Source of the DNA: Variovorax beijingensis
GTDB lineage: Bacteria; Pseudomonadota; Gammaproteobacteria; Burkholderiales; Burkholderiaceae_C
Length of the DNA: 64,000 nucleotides
Direction of reading: 5' to 3'
Assembly: GCF_007828835.1 (NCBI RefSeq)
Contig: NZ_VIVL01000005.1
Location: 248,001 to 312,000 of the forward strand
Part shown: positions 8,451 through 17,145 of the stretch, one piece after another
Layout: the number at the start of each line of letters is the position of its first letter
Position numbering within the stretch: the first letter of the stretch is position 1
Made by a program: the position numbers and the translations under genes
Notes under the pieces: generated by a model
Database searches by the model: none
Seen by the model: the letters and a program-made list of their open reading frames with translations, nothing else
Told to the model about the DNA's origin: nothing

Positions 8451-9344
8451 ATGAATGACGTCATCATCATCGGCGGCAGCTTTGCCGGCCTCGCCGCCGC
8501 CCTGCAGCTCGGCCGTGCCCGCCGCAAGGTCACCGTTCTCGATACCGGCCGGCCGCGCAACCGCTTTGCCGGCCACTCGCATGGCCTGCTCGGCCACGAT
8601 CACAAGCCACCGCTGAACATCCTGGCCGAGGCGCGGCAGCAGCTGGCGCGCTATCCAACGGTCAGGCTGGTCAATGCCCGGGCCGAGAGCGTGTCTGGCG
8701 CCATCGACGATTTCTGCATCGTCACTGACGATCACGAAAGCCTCGGGGCGCGCCGCGTGATCCTGAGCTACGGCGTTGCTGACCAGATGCCTGAGGTTCC
8801 AGGCTTTGCCGAAAGCTGGGGCACGTCCATCGTGCCCTGCCCCTATTGCGACGGCTTTGAAGTCGCCGACCGGCATTGGGGCCTCGTCTGGTCCGGCCCG
8901 CAATCGCACAATCAGGCCAGGCTGTTCCGCGATTGGACCGACAAGTTGACTGTCTTCGCCGATGGTCACGACATCCCGCCCGATATCCAGGCCGATCTGG
9001 CGCGCCGCAACATGCCTGTCATCGATGGCCGGATCGTCGAGATCGCCCATCACAAGGGCCATATCTCCACAGTCAATCTCGATACCGGCCGCAACGTCGC
9101 GGTCGACGTCCTGTTCGCCCATCCGCGCAACAAGCCGTCCGCAAGCCTGCATGAATCACTGGGCCTCGCCACGGTGGATACGCCCACCGGTATCGTCCTC
9201 AAGGTCGACGAGCGCCGCCAGACCAGCATGCCCGGCATCTACGCCGCCGGCGACCTGACCACGCCCTTCTTGCCCTCGGTCACCCAGGCATCGTCGCAGG
9301 GCGCGATGGCGGGAATCTTCGCCCAGCAATCGATGGTGGTTTGA
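8451..9344 (+). CDS. Thioredoxin-reductase-like NAD(P)/FAD oxidoreductase
   Basis: 297 residues, the size of a low-Mr thioredoxin reductase. The FAD-binding IIIGGSFAGLAAALQLGRA lies at the N-terminus and the redox dithiol CPYCDG at about residues 130-135. The FAD-closing GIYAAGDLTTP lies near the C-terminus, followed by SVTQASSQGAMAG. The usual NADPH Rossmann GxGxxA motif is weak (GLVWSGPQSHN), as in pyridine nucleotide-disulfide relatives of the ferredoxin-dependent or DepH/GliT type. It could oxidise or reduce dithiols of a small metabolite. It starts the plus-strand set facing the TetR gene. Confidence 0.82.
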   Translation: MNDVIIIGGSFAGLAAALQLGRARRKVTVLDTGRPRNRFAGHSHGLLGHDHKPPLNILAEARQQLARYPTVRLVNARAESVSGAIDDFCIVTDDHESLGARRVILSYGVADQMPEVPGFAESWGTSIVPCPYCDGFEVADRHWGLVWSGPQSHNQARLFRDWTDKLTVFADGHDIPPDIQADLARRNMPVIDGRIVEIAHHKGHISTVNLDTGRNVAVDVLFAHPRNKPSASLHESLGLATVDTPTGIVLKVDERRQTSMPGIYAAGDLTTPFLPSVTQASSQGAMAGIFAQQSMVV

Positions 9345-9535
9345 GGGCATGGATTCCCTGCTCCGGTTGCCGCGGGCTTGATTCTGAAAGCTTGCGGGCC
9401 GGTGTCACGGAGAGCCGGCTGGCCGGCTGACCCCGCATTACACCCGGCGCCTGAGGACACGCGCCTGTCCAAACCAGGAACGCCGAAGCCAGCATCAGCA
9501 TCTCTCGTCCGACCGCTCTTGGAGAAGCCCCACAC

Positions 9536-10381
9536 ATGGAGTTCGAACACGTCACTTTCGACCTGCCACACGGCACCTTTCATGCGTTGCAGGGGGGTGA
9601 TCCCGATGGCCAACCGACCATCGTCTTGCACGGCTTCCCGGACCATCCGCCGACGGCGAAGCCCTTCCTTGCCGAGCTCGGTCGCCGTGGGCGTCACGTC
9701 GTCTCCCCCTGGCTTCGCGGTTACGCCCCGTCCCCGACTGCGGGGCCGTTCGACTTCGCTGCCCTCACCGGCGACGTGATCGCCCTGATCGACCGCTGGT
9801 CTCCGGGGCGGCCCGTGGAGTTGATTGGCCATGACTGGGGCGCCCTGGTCACCTACGATACCTGCGTCACCGCGCCGGAGCGGATCGAACGCGCGGTCAC
9901 GCTCGCAATCCCTCATCCACTCACGTTCATGCGCCAGCTTGCGCGCCCCGCTCAGCTACGCCGGAGCTGGTACATGGGACTCTTTCAACTGCCGGGAAGC
10001 GGCTGGATGGCCGCCGCCCGCGATCTCGCCCTCATCGACCACCTCTGGCGTCAGTGGTCGCCCGGCCTCTCGCTAGCTCCTGCTCTCCAGGCAGAGCTGC
10101 ACGAGCACCTGCGGGCGAGCATGCCCGCGCCTCTCAAGTACTACCGGGCGATGCTGCGCCCTGGCATGCTTGGAGCGACGCGCCGCCTGTCTCGGCCTAT
10201 CGCGGTGCCCCTGTTGCAGCTTCACGGTGCCGACGACGGCTGCATCCTCCCCCAGCAGGTCGACGACCGACATCGGTTCGCCGCTCCGCACGCGCTGGAA
10301 GTCATCCCCGGGGTCGGTCACTTCCTGCACATCGAGGCCCCCGAGGCGATCGCGAAACGGATCGCGGCATGGGCCGAGTAG
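9536..10381 (+). CDS. Alpha/beta hydrolase, epoxide hydrolase-like
   Basis: 281 residues. The oxyanion-hole motif HGFPD sits in the first third and the nucleophile elbow is GHDWGA, so the nucleophile is Asp as in epoxide hydrolases and haloalkane dehalogenases. A cap region rich in Trp/Leu follows, and the catalytic His is in GVGHFLHIEAPE. A second Asp in LHGADDGC is the likely acid. GGAGAAG lies before the ATG. The cytosolic substrate is unknown. It lies 191 bases after the flavoprotein gene. Confidence 0.82.
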   Translation: MEFEHVTFDLPHGTFHALQGGDPDGQPTIVLHGFPDHPPTAKPFLAELGRRGRHVVSPWLRGYAPSPTAGPFDFAALTGDVIALIDRWSPGRPVELIGHDWGALVTYDTCVTAPERIERAVTLAIPHPLTFMRQLARPAQLRRSWYMGLFQLPGSGWMAAARDLALIDHLWRQWSPGLSLAPALQAELHEHLRASMPAPLKYYRAMLRPGMLGATRRLSRPIAVPLLQLHGADDGCILPQQVDDRHRFAAPHALEVIPGVGHFLHIEAPEAIAKRIAAWAE

Positions 10382-10446
10382 CGTCATTTCCCCCTGCCTC
10401 GATAAAAGGGTAGCTAGTTAAGAACGAATCAGAACTAGGAGATAGC

Positions 10447-11328
10447 ATGACAGAGAAAAATGCCTATCAGGTCGCCGACTGGAATGGCCAAAGCGGAGAG
10501 CGCTGGGTCGCCAACCAGGCCCGGCTCGACGCCATGGTGGCGGTGTTCGGCCAGGCCGCGATCGAAGCCGTCGCGCCTGCGACGGGCGAGCGCGTGCTGG
10601 ACGTCGGCTGCGGCGCGGGCGCGTCGAGTCTGGCTCTGGCCGCCCGCGTTGGCCCGGGGGGCCAAGTGCTGGGAGTGGACATATCCGAAGCGCTGATCGA
10701 CCGAGCGCGCGCGCTTGCGCCACAGGATACGCCGGCCCTGTTCCGGGTGGCCGACGCCAGCAGCGCCGAGCTGCCCGAGGGCGCGTTCGACATCCTGTTT
10801 TCGCGTTTCGGGGTGATGTTCTTCGACGATCCGACAGGGGCGTTCGCCCACTTGCGACGCGCGCTCCGGCCGGGCGGGCGGGTCGCTTTCGTCTGCTGGC
10901 GCGGCGTGGCCGAGAACGATTGGGTGCGCCTGCCGATTGGCGCGCTCAAGAGCATCGTCCCGTTGACCGCGCTGCCCGATCCCGAAGCGCCCGGCCCATT
11001 TTCGTTCGGCGACCAGGGACGAGTGGCGCGCATCCTGACGGCAGCCGGCTTCACCGATATCGCTATCGCGCCCTTCGATGCTTCCGTCCCGTTCGGCGAG
11101 GGCGGGACGCGGGACGCTGCGATCGACGACGCGGTGAAGATGGCGCTCGAGGTCGGCCCGCTTTCGCGCGCGCTCGCTGATCAGCCCGACGACATCCGCG
11201 CCCGCGCCTCGGCCGCGGTTCGTGCCGTCTTCGCAGGCCTCCCCGGCGAGCGTTCGGTGATGATCGACGGCGCAGCGTGGATCGTCATGGCACGCAATCC
11301 GATCAGACCTGCCTCCTTACACAACTGA
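10447..11328 (+). CDS. Class I SAM-dependent methyltransferase
   Basis: 293 residues. Motif I is [12 protein letters not shown] (about 50-61). The acidic residue binding the ribose is in [10 protein letters not shown], and later motifs appear in [12 protein letters not shown] and [16 protein letters not shown]. The N-terminus [17 protein letters not shown] is seen in UbiE/SmtA-like enzymes of unknown substrate. AGGAG precedes the ATG. It follows the hydrolase gene by 65 bases and precedes a dehydrogenase gene by 38, so co-transcription is plausible. Confidence 0.85.
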   Translation: MTEKNAYQVADWNGQSGERWVANQARLDAMVAVFGQAAIEAVAPATGERVLDVGCGAGASSLALAARVGPGGQVLGVDISEALIDRARALAPQDTPALFRVADASSAELPEGAFDILFSRFGVMFFDDPTGAFAHLRRALRPGGRVAFVCWRGVAENDWVRLPIGALKSIVPLTALPDPEAPGPFSFGDQGRVARILTAAGFTDIAIAPFDASVPFGEGGTRDAAIDDAVKMALEVGPLSRALADQPDDIRARASAAVRAVFAGLPGERSVMIDGAAWIVMARNPIRPASLHN

Positions 11329-11366
11329 TCCTCCTCACTCCACTGCCTCTACACAACGGAACTGCC

Positions 11367-12173
11367 ATGTCGAATTCCAAAGTTGTCCTCGTCACCGGCG
11401 TGTCGTCAGGCATCGGGTGCGCCGCCGCCACAAAGTTTGCCGAACAAGGCTGCCGGGTCTTCGGCACCGTGCGCAACACGGCAAAGGCCCAAGCCATACC
11501 TGGCGTCACGCTCATTGAGATGGACATCCGCGACGATGTTTCCGTTGATCGAGGCATTCAGGCCATCATCGCGCAGGCCAAGCGCATCGATGTGCTGGTC
11601 AACAATGCGGGTGTGACCCTGCTGGGCGCGACTGAAGAAACCTCGATTGCCGAAGCCCAGACGCTGTTCGAAACCAACCTTTTCGGCCTCTTGCGCGTGA
11701 TCAAGGCCGTGCTGCCGCACATGCGTCAGCAGCGTTCCGGTCGTATCGTCAATGTCAGCTCGGTGGTGGGCTTTCTATGTTCGCCGTACATGGCCTTGTA
11801 TGCGGCCTCCAAATACGCTGTTGAAGGGCTGTCCGAGTCACTGGATCATGAAGTACGCCAATTCGGCATCCGCGTGTCGCTGGTCGAACCCTCCTTCACC
11901 AAAACCAACCTTGATCTCAACGCGCCTCAGACTGCTGCCAGAATCCCGGACTACAGCAAAGAGCTTGCCATCGTCACCAAAGCCTTCCAGAACAACGTGC
12001 AAAAGGCGCCCACGCCTGAAGGCGTTGTGGCGACGATGGTCAGCGCGGCACTTGGTCCGTGGAAGATGCGCCACACGCCCAAGGGCGAAGCGTCCCTCCT
12101 GGCCAAGTTGCGCCGTTTCATACCCGCTGGCCCGGTCGAAAAGGGCCTGCGCAAGACGTTCGGACTGGGCTGA
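11367..12173 (+). CDS. Short-chain dehydrogenase/reductase (SDR)
   Basis: 268 residues from the ATG at 11367; the longer frame starting at 11277 overlaps the methyltransferase gene and is not needed. The cofactor motif VTGVSSGIG is at the N-terminus, followed by NNAG and the catalytic Ser in NVSSVVG. The YAASK motif supplies Tyr and Lys. The length and [18 protein letters not shown] fit classical SDRs acting on ketones or alcohols. The substrate is not inferable. Confidence 0.88.
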   Translation: MSNSKVVLVTGVSSGIGCAAATKFAEQGCRVFGTVRNTAKAQAIPGVTLIEMDIRDDVSVDRGIQAIIAQAKRIDVLVNNAGVTLLGATEETSIAEAQTLFETNLFGLLRVIKAVLPHMRQQRSGRIVNVSSVVGFLCSPYMALYAASKYAVEGLSESLDHEVRQFGIRVSLVEPSFTKTNLDLNAPQTAARIPDYSKELAIVTKAFQNNVQKAPTPEGVVATMVSAALGPWKMRHTPKGEASLLAKLRRFIPAGPVEKGLRKTFGLG

Positions 12174-12219
12174 AATCACAGCTGTGTTCACGGCCGGGTG
12201 CTAGACCTCATGGAGTGAT

Positions 12220-12681
12220 ATGAGCGTGCTTGAACTGAAGGTTCCTCCCCCGATCGTGGCGCTTGTCCTGGCGCTTCTTATGTGGCTGACACCAGCCCTC
12301 GCGGGCCTTGTGCAGATTCCCTATCCGGCCCGCGTGCTCTGCGCCGTCGTTTTGGTGTGCGTCGGCCAAGGCATCAGCATCGCCGGAATGCTTGCGTTTC
12401 GGCGCGCCAAGACCACCGTGAACCCGGTCAAGGCAAGCTTGGCGTCCTCGTTGGTCATCCGAGGCGTGTACCGCTACACGCGCAACCCCATGTATGTCGG
12501 GCTCTTGCTGACCCAGTTGGCGTGGGCAGTGTTTCTGGCGAATCCGCTCGCTGTCCTGTGGGTTGTCGTGTACGTGCTCTACATCACTCGGTTCCAGATC
12601 ATTCCGGAAGAACGTGTGTTGGCGTCTCTGTTTGGGGCAGAGTACGAGGCTTACAAAAGCAGGGTACGCAGGTGGGTATGA
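12220..12681 (+). CDS. Isoprenylcysteine carboxyl methyltransferase (ICMT)/PEMT-family membrane protein
   Basis: 153 residues with four hydrophobic segments. The conserved block is GVYRYTRNPMYVGLLL, followed by the C-terminal pattern IIPEERVLASLFGAEYEAYKSRV (seen as two parts: EER and FGxEYxxYK). Together these mark the ICMT/phospholipid methyltransferase group. The bacterial members are inner-membrane proteins, mostly of unknown substrate. GGAG lies 4 bases before the ATG. It closes the plus-strand gene set begun at 8451. Confidence 0.82.
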   Translation: MSVLELKVPPPIVALVLALLMWLTPALAGLVQIPYPARVLCAVVLVCVGQGISIAGMLAFRRAKTTVNPVKASLASSLVIRGVYRYTRNPMYVGLLLTQLAWAVFLANPLAVLWVVVYVLYITRFQIIPEERVLASLFGAEYEAYKSRVRRWV

Positions 12682-12836
12682 GGCCTGACTGGTCTGCATC
12701 GTGCCCGGCACCCGACAAGTCGGGCGGATCCGGCGCCCGAGCTCGATCACCGTAGAAGTCGTGCCATGGCCCTGCGGCAGAATCCACCGACCAACGCTCT
12801 TCGCCGCGGACCCACCCGGCACGCAGGCATCGCCCC

Positions 12837-13127
12837 ATGGGCTTCAGCATCTACTACACCGCGAAGCGGGACACGCCACTGACCCCCGTCGAGTCGCAGC
12901 GCATCGATGCAATCGTGCAATCCTTCGACGTCATCGCCGACGTCGAGCGCTACGCGCACACGGGCAAGGGCCTCAACTGGGAGAGCTTCACGCGCTACGA
13001 GACATCGCGGCTGACCGGCGCAGAGGTGTTCTCGGGCGCGACGGCCCTGCCCGACAACAAGCCCTTGGCCATGCACAAGGGCGCCCGCCATTGGATCGAG
13101 TGCCTCTCTGGCTGGGCTGTCTGTTGA
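12837..13127 (+). CDS. Small unknown protein, possibly truncated
   Basis: 96 residues beginning MGFSIYYTAKRDTPL. It contains ESFTRYETSRLTG and ends abruptly after ARHWIECLSGWAVC. The body looks like a genuine soluble protein. The last few residues look like a frame change, so the natural C-terminus may be lost. No family was recognised with confidence, and no close neighbour gives a function. Confidence 0.4.
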   Translation: MGFSIYYTAKRDTPLTPVESQRIDAIVQSFDVIADVERYAHTGKGLNWESFTRYETSRLTGAEVFSGATALPDNKPLAMHKGARHWIECLSGWAVC

Positions 13128-13207
13128 GCTCGCCGTTCCGGCTGTTCAGCCGGAGCGCCTGAGCCGTCGGCCGCGCCGGCGGCGTGTTTGCTTGCAACCG
13201 GCGGTGC

Positions 13208-14284
13208 CTAGCCCGCGAGCGTCGGATAGTCCGTGTAGCCCTTGGCACCGGGCGTGTAGAAGGTATCCGGCGCAGGCGCGTTCAGCGGCGCGTCCTGGCG
13301 CATGCGGTCGACCAGGTCGGGATTGGCGATGAAAGCCCTGCCCATGGCCGTCAGGTCCGCGCGGCCTTCGCTCAGGGCCTGCAGTGCGCTGGCCTTGTCG
13401 AGTCCGCCGGCAAGGATGAAGGGGCCGTCGAACGCAGCCCTGAGATCGGTCTTCAGCTGGGCGGGGACGGGCGGGGTGCCCATGGCCGAATGGTCCAGCA
13501 CATGGACGTACATAAGGCCGAGTGCGGAGAGCTGCTTCACCAGCGCCAGGTACTGTTCGTCCACGCCTTCGAACGCGCCGGTGCCATTGAGCACGCCGTG
13601 CGGCGACAGGCGGATGCCCACGCGCTCGGCGCCGATCTCCTTCACGGCCGCACGCGCGACCTCGAGCACCAGCCGGTTGCGCCCTTCGGCCGTGCCGCCG
13701 TAGCCGTCGGTGCGGCGGTTGACGTTGGCGTTCAGGAACTGCTCGAGGAGGTAGCCGTTGGCCGCGTGCAGTTCGATGCCGTCGAAGCCGGCCTCGATGG
13801 CAAGGCGCGCGGCTGTGGCGTATTCGCCGATCGCGGCCTGGATGTCGGCCTCGGTCATGGCGCGCGCCGGCGTGTGCGGCTGGTTGCCTTGTGTATCCGT
13901 CCACATCTGGCCGGGGCACGTCTCCGACGACGAGCTCAGCACTTCGGCACCGGCCGGCAGGTTGTCCGTGTGGGCCACGCGGCCGGTGTGCATGAGCTGC
14001 ACGACGATCCTGCCGCCCTTGGCATGCACTGCGTCGGTCACGAGCTTCCAGCCTTGCACCTGCGCGTCATTGAACAGGCCGGGGATCCGGGCGTAGCCCA
14101 GGCCGTTGGGCGAGGGCGAAGTGCCTTCGGTGATGATGAGTCCGGCGCCCGCGCGCTGGGCGTAGTACGTGGCCATCAGGCTGTTGGGCGTGTTGTTCTC
14201 GGCCGCGCGGCTGCGGGTGAGCGGCGACATCACGGCACGGTTCTTGAGCGGGGTGGCGCGCAGGGAGAAGGCGTCGAAAAGCAT
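13208..14284 (-). CDS. Old Yellow Enzyme family NADH:flavin oxidoreductase (alkene reductase)
   Basis: 358 residues, a complete TIM barrel. It starts MLFDAFSLRATPLKNR with the FMN-contacting MSPLTRSRA, then QLMHTGRVAH, the substrate-binding His/Asn pair in ELHAANGYLLEQFL, NRRTDGYGG and the phosphate-binding GGLDKASALQ...AMGRAFIANPDL. These proteins reduce activated C=C bonds or nitro groups of electrophiles (NemA/XenB-like). The start at 14284 has AGGA upstream; longer readings overlap the next gene. It forms an apparent operon with the dehydrogenase at 14353, 68 bases upstream. Confidence 0.9.
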   Translation of the reverse strand: MLFDAFSLRATPLKNRAVMSPLTRSRAAENNTPNSLMATYYAQRAGAGLIITEGTSPSPNGLGYARIPGLFNDAQVQGWKLVTDAVHAKGGRIVVQLMHTGRVAHTDNLPAGAEVLSSSSETCPGQMWTDTQGNQPHTPARAMTEADIQAAIGEYATAARLAIEAGFDGIELHAANGYLLEQFLNANVNRRTDGYGGTAEGRNRLVLEVARAAVKEIGAERVGIRLSPHGVLNGTGAFEGVDEQYLALVKQLSALGLMYVHVLDHSAMGTPPVPAQLKTDLRAAFDGPFILAGGLDKASALQALSEGRADLTAMGRAFIANPDLVDRMRQDAPLNAPAPDTFYTPGAKGYTDYPTLAG

Positions 14285-14352
14285 GGACTGTCCTGAAGAA
14301 GAAAAAGGGAACGAGAAAAAAAGAAGAGGGAATGGCCTCGGCCCGCAGGGGC

Positions 14353-15153
14353 TCAGGCGACCCGGTAGCGCGGGGCCGGCGTTCCCACCTGGGTGGCGGC
14401 GAACAATGCGGAGCGCGCCGCTTCGTACTTCTCCCACAGCGTTGCATCGGCGACCGACGGCCACGTGACCGCTTCGCCCTGGTCCCATCCCGCGAGCGCC
14501 GCATCGACCATGTGCTCGGTGGTCATCAAGGCGTCCTTGTTGAGGGCCGCCAGCGGAATGCCCGACAGGTCCCAGATCTCGGTGGCCGTCGAGGCCGGCA
14601 GGACCAGCTGGACCTTCACGCCGGTGCCGGCCAGCTCTTCCTGCAGGCCCCGGCTGTATTGCAGTACGAAGGCCTTGGTGCCGCTGTAGACGGCGCTGAC
14701 GGGCAGCGCATGGATGCCCAGCACCGAAGCGATGTTGATGATCACCCCGTCGTTTCTGGCGATGAAGGCCGGCACCACCGCCTGGGTCAGGCGCGTCAGC
14801 GCCGTGACGTTGAGGGCGATCTGCGACAGTGCGTCGCCTGCGGACCTCTGGGCCACCGGCCCCAGCCGCGCAATGCCGGCGTTGTTCACCAGGACGCGCA
14901 GGTCGGCGCGGGTGGACAGGATCGTCTCGATGCGCGCCAGGTCCTCGTCCCGGGTCAGGTCGGCGGTGACCGGCTCGGCCTGGATGCCGTGCGCCTTCGA
15001 AACCTGTGCGCAGAGGGCTTCGAGGCGGTCGGCGCGGCGGGCGACAAGAATGAGGTCGTAGCCGCGCGCAGCGAGGCGGTCCGCATAGACGGCGCCGATG
15101 CCGGAGGAAGCCCCGGTGACAAGAGCGACTTTCCTGGAGCTGGGATGTGTCAT
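14353..15153 (-). CDS. Short-chain dehydrogenase/reductase
   Basis: 266 residues. VTGASSGIG is at residues 12-20, NNAG follows, the catalytic Ser is in IINIASVLG, and the YSGTK motif provides Tyr/Lys. It is a classical SDR with a C-terminal extension ending TPAPRYRVA. It lies upstream of the Old Yellow Enzyme gene on the same strand and diverges from a MarR regulator gene, with two palindromic operators between them. The pair is probably an inducible electrophile- or quinone-handling unit. Confidence 0.88.
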   Translation of the reverse strand: MTHPSSRKVALVTGASSGIGAVYADRLAARGYDLILVARRADRLEALCAQVSKAHGIQAEPVTADLTRDEDLARIETILSTRADLRVLVNNAGIARLGPVAQRSAGDALSQIALNVTALTRLTQAVVPAFIARNDGVIINIASVLGIHALPVSAVYSGTKAFVLQYSRGLQEELAGTGVKVQLVLPASTATEIWDLSGIPLAALNKDALMTTEHMVDAALAGWDQGEAVTWPSVADATLWEKYEAARSALFAATQVGTPAPRYRVA

Positions 15154-15172
15154 GGATGGCTTTCCAATAAAA

Positions 15173-15205
15173 TTGAGGGCTCAACCAAAAAAGTTGAGGG
15201 CTCAA
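15173..15205. promoter_or_regulatory. Two palindromic operators, probably MarR sites
   Basis: TTGAGGGCTCAA occurs twice, at 15173-15184 and 15194-15205. Each is an inverted repeat TTGAG-GG-CTCAA. The copies are 21 bases apart centre to centre, two helical turns, so two dimers would bind the same face. A further half-site CTCAA lies at 15245-15249. They sit between the dehydrogenase start (15153) and the MarR start (15258). Confidence 0.8.
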
Positions 15206-15257
15206 ATGTAGAAGCGGTCCGACCCCGGCTGCCGTTGGTGCAGCACTCAACCATTTT

Positions 15258-15794
15258 GTGAACATGGGAATAAACACCAAAGCCGTCGACGCAAAGAACA
15301 GCTTGGCCAAGCCGCCCGCGGACGAGCCGGGCGTGCTGGGCGGGCGTGTCTGCACGAACACGGCACTGCGCCTTGCCGCCCGCCGGCTCGGCCAGCTGTA
15401 TGACGAAGCGTTGGCGCCGTTGGACCTCAAGGCCACGCAGCTCGCGCTCATCGCGGAAATAGACAAGCTCACGGCGACCGCCCCGCAAGGACCGACGCTG
15501 CAGGACCTGGCGGCGCGGCTCGCCATCCAGCTGTCGGCGCTGACCCACGCGCTCAGGCCGCTGGTGCGCGACGGCTTCGTCGAGTTGCGTGCGGACGCCA
15601 AGGACCGGCGCACCAAGCACGGCGTGCTCACTCCGCTTGGCAAGGCTCGGCTGTCGGAAGCGGTGGTGCGCTGGGCCGCTGCGAACGACCGCGTGGAGGC
15701 CGTGCTGGGCCCTGCCTCGGCGGCGAGCCTCCGGGCCCTGGCCGATCAGGTGTCTTCCGACGCGTTCCTGGCGGCATACAGGTCGCGGGATTGA
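15258..15794 (+). CDS. MarR-family transcriptional regulator
   Basis: 178 residues from the GTG at 15258; the ATG at 15264 is an equally good start. The winged helix-turn-helix is visible: LDLKATQLALIAEI, then TLQDLAARLAIQLSALTHALRPLVRDG as the recognition helix region, and VELRADAKDRRTKHGVLTPLG as the wing. The C-terminal helix forms the dimer interface. A Cys in GGRVCTNTALRLAAR could be a redox sensor, as in DUF24/OhrR-type members; this is a guess. It probably represses the divergent OYE/dehydrogenase pair. Confidence 0.85.
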   Translation: MNMGINTKAVDAKNSLAKPPADEPGVLGGRVCTNTALRLAARRLGQLYDEALAPLDLKATQLALIAEIDKLTATAPQGPTLQDLAARLAIQLSALTHALRPLVRDGFVELRADAKDRRTKHGVLTPLGKARLSEAVVRWAAANDRVEAVLGPASAASLRALADQVSSDAFLAAYRSRD

Positions 15795-15931
15795 TCGCTG
15801 GACTTGTAGCCCTGCGTCCTACATCCGCGTACTGCGCGCCCCTGCCTGAGGGCGAAGTAGTATTCAGTCACGAACTGCTTCCTCGCCGATGGCCCTGGCC
15901 GTCCAGGACGGCAAGGCAGCACGCGCCGATG

Positions 15932-16505
15932 TCAGGGTGCGCCGCTCGGAGGGTGGCAGCGTGCGGTGCAAAGCTGCCAGCGATTCGCCGGCATGCGCCG
16001 GCTCATCCAGGCCAGAGTGCGCACGGCCGCACCGGCCGGCCCAGATCCCAACGTAAGCATCCAGCGCAGAGCGTGCTTGACCATGACCTCGGCGCGCCCG
16101 AGCTTGAGCTTGCGCATGCGCCCCGAGGCCAGGTAGACCTCGCGAATCGGCACCTGCTGAGTCAGGCCCTGCGAATTGGCAGCGTTCGCGCTATGAGTGT
16201 CACGATCTCGCCACTTTGGGCGGCCAGCGCATGGACCACTTTTTCAGGTGCTGGCGCACGCGTCCCGAACCGTCTCGACACCGGCGTGACATAGGTGCCG
16301 CGCGCAACGCGAGCAGCTTGCCGTCCTTGGTGAGCCGAGACAGTGCCTGATCGATGGCGGCGCGGCTTCCGAGGTGCAGGAATTTCTTGGGCGACAGCAC
16401 GCCTCCCTCCGGTAAGGACTGTGCGTGCAGCAGGATGGATTCAGGAAGTGTTGTCATGATCGTGTCCGTCATGACTGTCTGGGTTACCACGTGGTCGGTC
16501 TGCAC
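15932..16505 (-). pseudogene. DUF6088/AbiEi-like antitoxin-type protein, broken by two frameshifts
   Basis: The minus strand reads in three frames one after the other. First comes LPEGGVLSPKKFLHLGSRAAID with LSRLTKDGKLLALR (down to about 16308). A neighbouring frame continues RGTYVTPVSRRFGTRAPAPE and VVHALAAQSGEIVTL (about 16308-16190). A third frame continues LTQQVPIREVYLASGRMRKL and KLGRAEVMVKHA (about 16165-16060). Joined, these make a DUF6088-type protein, a winged-helix family related to AbiEi-like antitoxins of type IV systems. No intact partner toxin is adjacent, so this looks like a decayed accessory gene. Likely starts are 16457 or 16472. Confidence 0.6.
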
Positions 16506-16865
16506 AACGGCGCTTGAGCCCTGGCCTGCTGTACGTGCAGCCCGCTCGACGCGGAAAAACGGGGGGCTGCTTCATCGAAACCCCCGATTGCCCTAAACGA
16601 ACTCACTGCTCGGTTTCGAGAGACGCGGCTGGAATTCGTGAACAACCACTATGCGGCGCAGTTTTGCAAAACAATTAGGCCTTTTTATTTAATATCTAAG
16701 TATTAGAAACGATTGAGCTTCATTGCTGATGTTGGACATATTTCACGGAAATCATTGATTTCGGTTTTATTGAATCCTTTGTTTACTAGTTTGGTACTTT
16801 AAACAACTAAAATGTATCTATCTCTGATTCTTCAGATTAATACAAACTAATTACCGCTGGCTGGC
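16506..16865. other. AT-rich region upstream of the flagellar locus
   Basis: No gene. About 16640-16860 is strikingly AT-rich between GC-rich neighbours and must hold the promoter of the plus-strand flagellar series starting with fliQ. No convincing sigma-28 or sigma-54 motif was found by eye. One weak TTGAAT...TACTTT pair (16770-16800) has a 19-base spacer. Confidence 0.5.
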
Positions 16866-17132
16866 ATGCATCCGGACTTGGCATTGAAGATGATGTCCGA
16901 TTTATTTTGGACCGGACTCCTGGTGTGCATGCCGCTCCTGGGTCTCACCATGCTCGTGGGCGTTGTCATCAGCGTGCTTCAGGTCGTGACCCAGGTGCAG
17001 GAAATGTCTCTGACATTCGTTCCAAAGCTTTTCACCGCCGGTGCGGTCATGATTCTGGCGGGCCCCTGGATGTTGCGTAAGTTGACGCAGTTCACCGTTC
17101 AGCTCTGGAGCGGCATTCCCTCGATGTTCTGA
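16866..17132 (+). CDS. fliQ: Flagellar export gate protein FliQ
   Basis: 88 residues with two membrane helices: LFWTGLLVCMPLLGLTMLVGVV, then LFTAGAVMILAGPWML. The linking VLQVVTQVQEMSLTFVPKL is the hallmark of FliQ/SctS. It packs with FliP and FliR in the export gate of the flagellar type III secretion apparatus. The ATG at 16866 opens the whole gene series; fliR follows after 13 bases. Confidence 0.93.
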   Translation: MHPDLALKMMSDLFWTGLLVCMPLLGLTMLVGVVISVLQVVTQVQEMSLTFVPKLFTAGAVMILAGPWMLRKLTQFTVQLWSGIPSMF

Positions 17133-17145
17133 ATCGAGAGTTCAA

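Noticed and set aside
16770..16800. TTGAAT and TACTTT pair upstream of fliQ
   Set aside because: The spacer is 19 bases and the region is so AT-rich that such matches arise by chance.
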